Shown piece by piece: positions 62,890 through 64,000 of a DNA stretch of 64,000 nucleotides (position 1 is its first letter; each line of letters begins with the position of its first letter). A program made the translations under genes and the position numbers. This DNA is from Planctomycetota bacterium (GTDB lineage Bacteria; Planctomycetota; UBA1135; UBA2386), in assembly GCA_016713175.1 (NCBI GenBank), contig JADJPQ010000001.1:434001-498000 (forward strand). The letters run 5' to 3'. The notes below the pieces were generated by a model. It was given only the letters and a program-made list of their open reading frames with translations, did not search any database and was not told where the DNA came from.

Positions 62890-64000
62890 GTGACCCTCGT
62901 CTACGTCATCATCCCCCTGCTGCTGCTCGCGGTCGTCCTCGCCGCCGTGTGGCTCGACCGCTGGAGCGTGCCCACCATCCTCGTCGCGCTCGGGCTCGGC
63001 ATCCTGTGCGGCAGCGACGTCCTCAACCTCTGGTACTTCGACGACCACCACCTCGCCAACGACATCGCCAACGTCGCCCTGGTCTTCATCCTGTTCCAGG
63101 GCGGCCTCGCCACCAAACGCGAAGATCTACGCGCTGTTGCGCTGCCCGCGGGCGGCCTGGCGACCTGGGGGGTCGTCTTCACCGCCGCAGCGCTGTTTGG
63201 CGTGCTGCACGGGCTGCTCGGCTGGTCCGCCGACAAGGCGCTGCTGCTGGCGGTCGTGATCTCGTCGACTGACGCTGCGGCGACCTTCTCGATCCTGCGC
63301 CGGCAGTCGTTGCCGAAGCGGCTGGCCGCGACGATCGAGATCGAGAGTGCCGCGAACGACCCGATGGCGATCCTGCTGACCCTCGTGGTCGTCGCGGCGC
63401 TGTCGACCGGAGACAGCGGCGGCTGGCTGGTGGTGCCGTTGTTTGCCTGGAAGTTCCTCGCCGGGCCCGTGTGCGGCTGGCTGATCGCGCGCGCCGCGAT
63501 CGCGGTGTTCGACCGGCTCGATCCGCAGGATCGTGGCTATTACTACGTGCTGCTCGTCAGCATCGTGTTGTTGAGTTTCGGACTGACCGAACTCGTGCAT
63601 GGCAGCGGCATGCTCGCGGCCTTCACCGCCGGGCTGGTGATGGGCAACCGCCGCTTCGTCTACCAGCAGCAGATCCGCAACTTCTCGGCTGCGCTGGCCA
63701 CGATCGCCAACATCGGTGTCTTCGTGTTGATGGGCGTGCTGGTGTTTCCGCGCCAATGGGCCGGACTCTGGCTGGACGGCGTGACCCTGTTCGCGGCCCT
63801 GGCGTTCGTGGCGCGTCCGGCGGCGGTATGGCTCGGGACCCAGGGCATGGGCATCGGTGGCCGCGAACGGTTGTTCACCGCCTGGGCCGGCCTGCGCGGC
63901 GCGGTGCCGATCGTGCTCGCCACCTATCCGATGGCCGCCGAGATCCCGATCGGCCAGGACGTCTTCAACCTGGTGTTCTTCGCGGTGTTGCTGTCGGTCG
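62890..64000 (+). CDS. CPA1-type K+/H+ (or Na+/H+) antiporter, NhaP/CvrA-like (partial)
   Basis: GTG start; 370 codons visible and still open at the window edge. Hydrophobic helices begin at once (TLVYVIIPLLLLAVVLAAVWL). CPA1 features: ALVFILFQGGLATKREDL, SSTDAAATFSILRRQSLPKRLAATIEIESAANDPMAI (the conserved Asp in the ND motif), VHGSGMLAAFTAGLVMGN and WAGLRGAVPIVLATYP. This matches the E. coli CvrA/NhaP2 family of inner-membrane cation/proton antiporters. C-terminal cytoplasmic TrkA-C-type domains, if present, lie beyond the window. Confidence 0.9.
   Translation, partial: MTLVYVIIPLLLLAVVLAAVWLDRWSVPTILVALGLGILCGSDVLNLWYFDDHHLANDIANVALVFILFQGGLATKREDLRAVALPAGGLATWGVVFTAAALFGVLHGLLGWSADKALLLAVVISSTDAAATFSILRRQSLPKRLAATIEIESAANDPMAILLTLVVVAALSTGDSGGWLVVPLFAWKFLAGPVCGWLIARAAIAVFDRLDPQDRGYYYVLLVSIVLLSFGLTELVHGSGMLAAFTAGLVMGNRRFVYQQQIRNFSAALATIANIGVFVLMGVLVFPRQWAGLWLDGVTLFAALAFVARPAAVWLGTQGMGIGGRERLFTAWAGLRGAVPIVLATYPMAAEIPIGQDVFNLVFFAVLLSV

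Noticed and set aside
62366..62893. Long Arg-rich open frame across the tRNA repeat array
   Set aside because: The 103-bp period is not a multiple of three, so each unit is read in a different frame. The composition is typical of GC-rich non-coding DNA. A protamine-like product, as suggested for E. coli tyrT, cannot be excluded but is unsupported.

Overview
The window is very GC-rich DNA (by eye about two thirds G+C or more) with dense, often overlapping genes on both strands. The best taxonomic guess is a member of the Planctomycetota or a close relative. The pointers are the C-terminal tail of a Gfo/Idh/MocA oxidoreductase at the left edge, two secreted FG-GAP repeat proteins, a DUF1570-type peptidase, a membrane Ser/Thr kinase, large hybrid histidine kinases, futalosine-route menaquinone genes (mqnB, mqnD) and many secreted proteins of unknown function. 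No rRNA or ribosomal protein gene is present, so this is inference.

Layout. 1-5.5 kb: end of a Gfo/Idh/MocA gene, an RsmB-like rRNA methyltransferase, and a periplasmic-binding-protein-like gene overlapping a membrane hybrid histidine kinase. 5.5-12.3 kb: a small HAMP protein on the minus strand, then four plus-strand glycosyltransferase or coiled-coil genes with overlapping start/stop codons. 12.4-16.5 kb: a soluble hybrid kinase, an RlmL-like methyltransferase and a solitary NuoF-like flavoprotein. 16.6-18.7 kb: a thioredoxin-fold protein without a CXXC, then an Rpn-type nuclease whose C-terminal domain has its own internal ribosome binding site and is duplicated as a separate small gene. 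18.7-22.1 kb: a minus-strand benzoyl-CoA epoxidation operon (boxC, boxB and a small [2Fe-2S] ferredoxin). 22.3-33.8 kb: secreted or membrane proteins, an FG-GAP gene with an in-frame TGA followed by a SECIS-like hairpin, an ArsR/AHSA1 pair with a palindromic operator, and an MDR alcohol dehydrogenase. 33.9-44.8 kb: menaquinone genes split by a large receptor-like membrane protein, then a tight run of phosphomannose isomerase, pseudouridine synthase, an M16 peptidase pair and a Nif3-like protein. 44.8-54.8 kb: AI-2E-type transporter, EF-hand protein, phosphodiesterase-like enzyme, large FG-GAP protein, groES-groEL, a response regulator and an acidic zinc-ribbon protein. 54.9-64 kb: a small membrane protein, a decayed insertion sequence, galT with a GHMP sugar kinase, a TrmA/RlmD-type methyltransferase, a Ser/Thr kinase, tRNA-Pro(GGG) followed by 103-bp tandem repeats that each carry the tRNA 3' end, and the start of a K+/H+ antiporter.

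Most notable: (1) a candidate selenocysteine codon in the FG-GAP gene at 24.6-25.7 kb; (2) an Rpn nuclease with an apparent intragenic antitoxin-like product plus a second copy of it; (3) the tRNA-Pro 3'-end tandem repeat array, which resembles the Escherichia coli tyrT/rtT arrangement; (4) boxBC without boxA but with a co-directional small ferredoxin.
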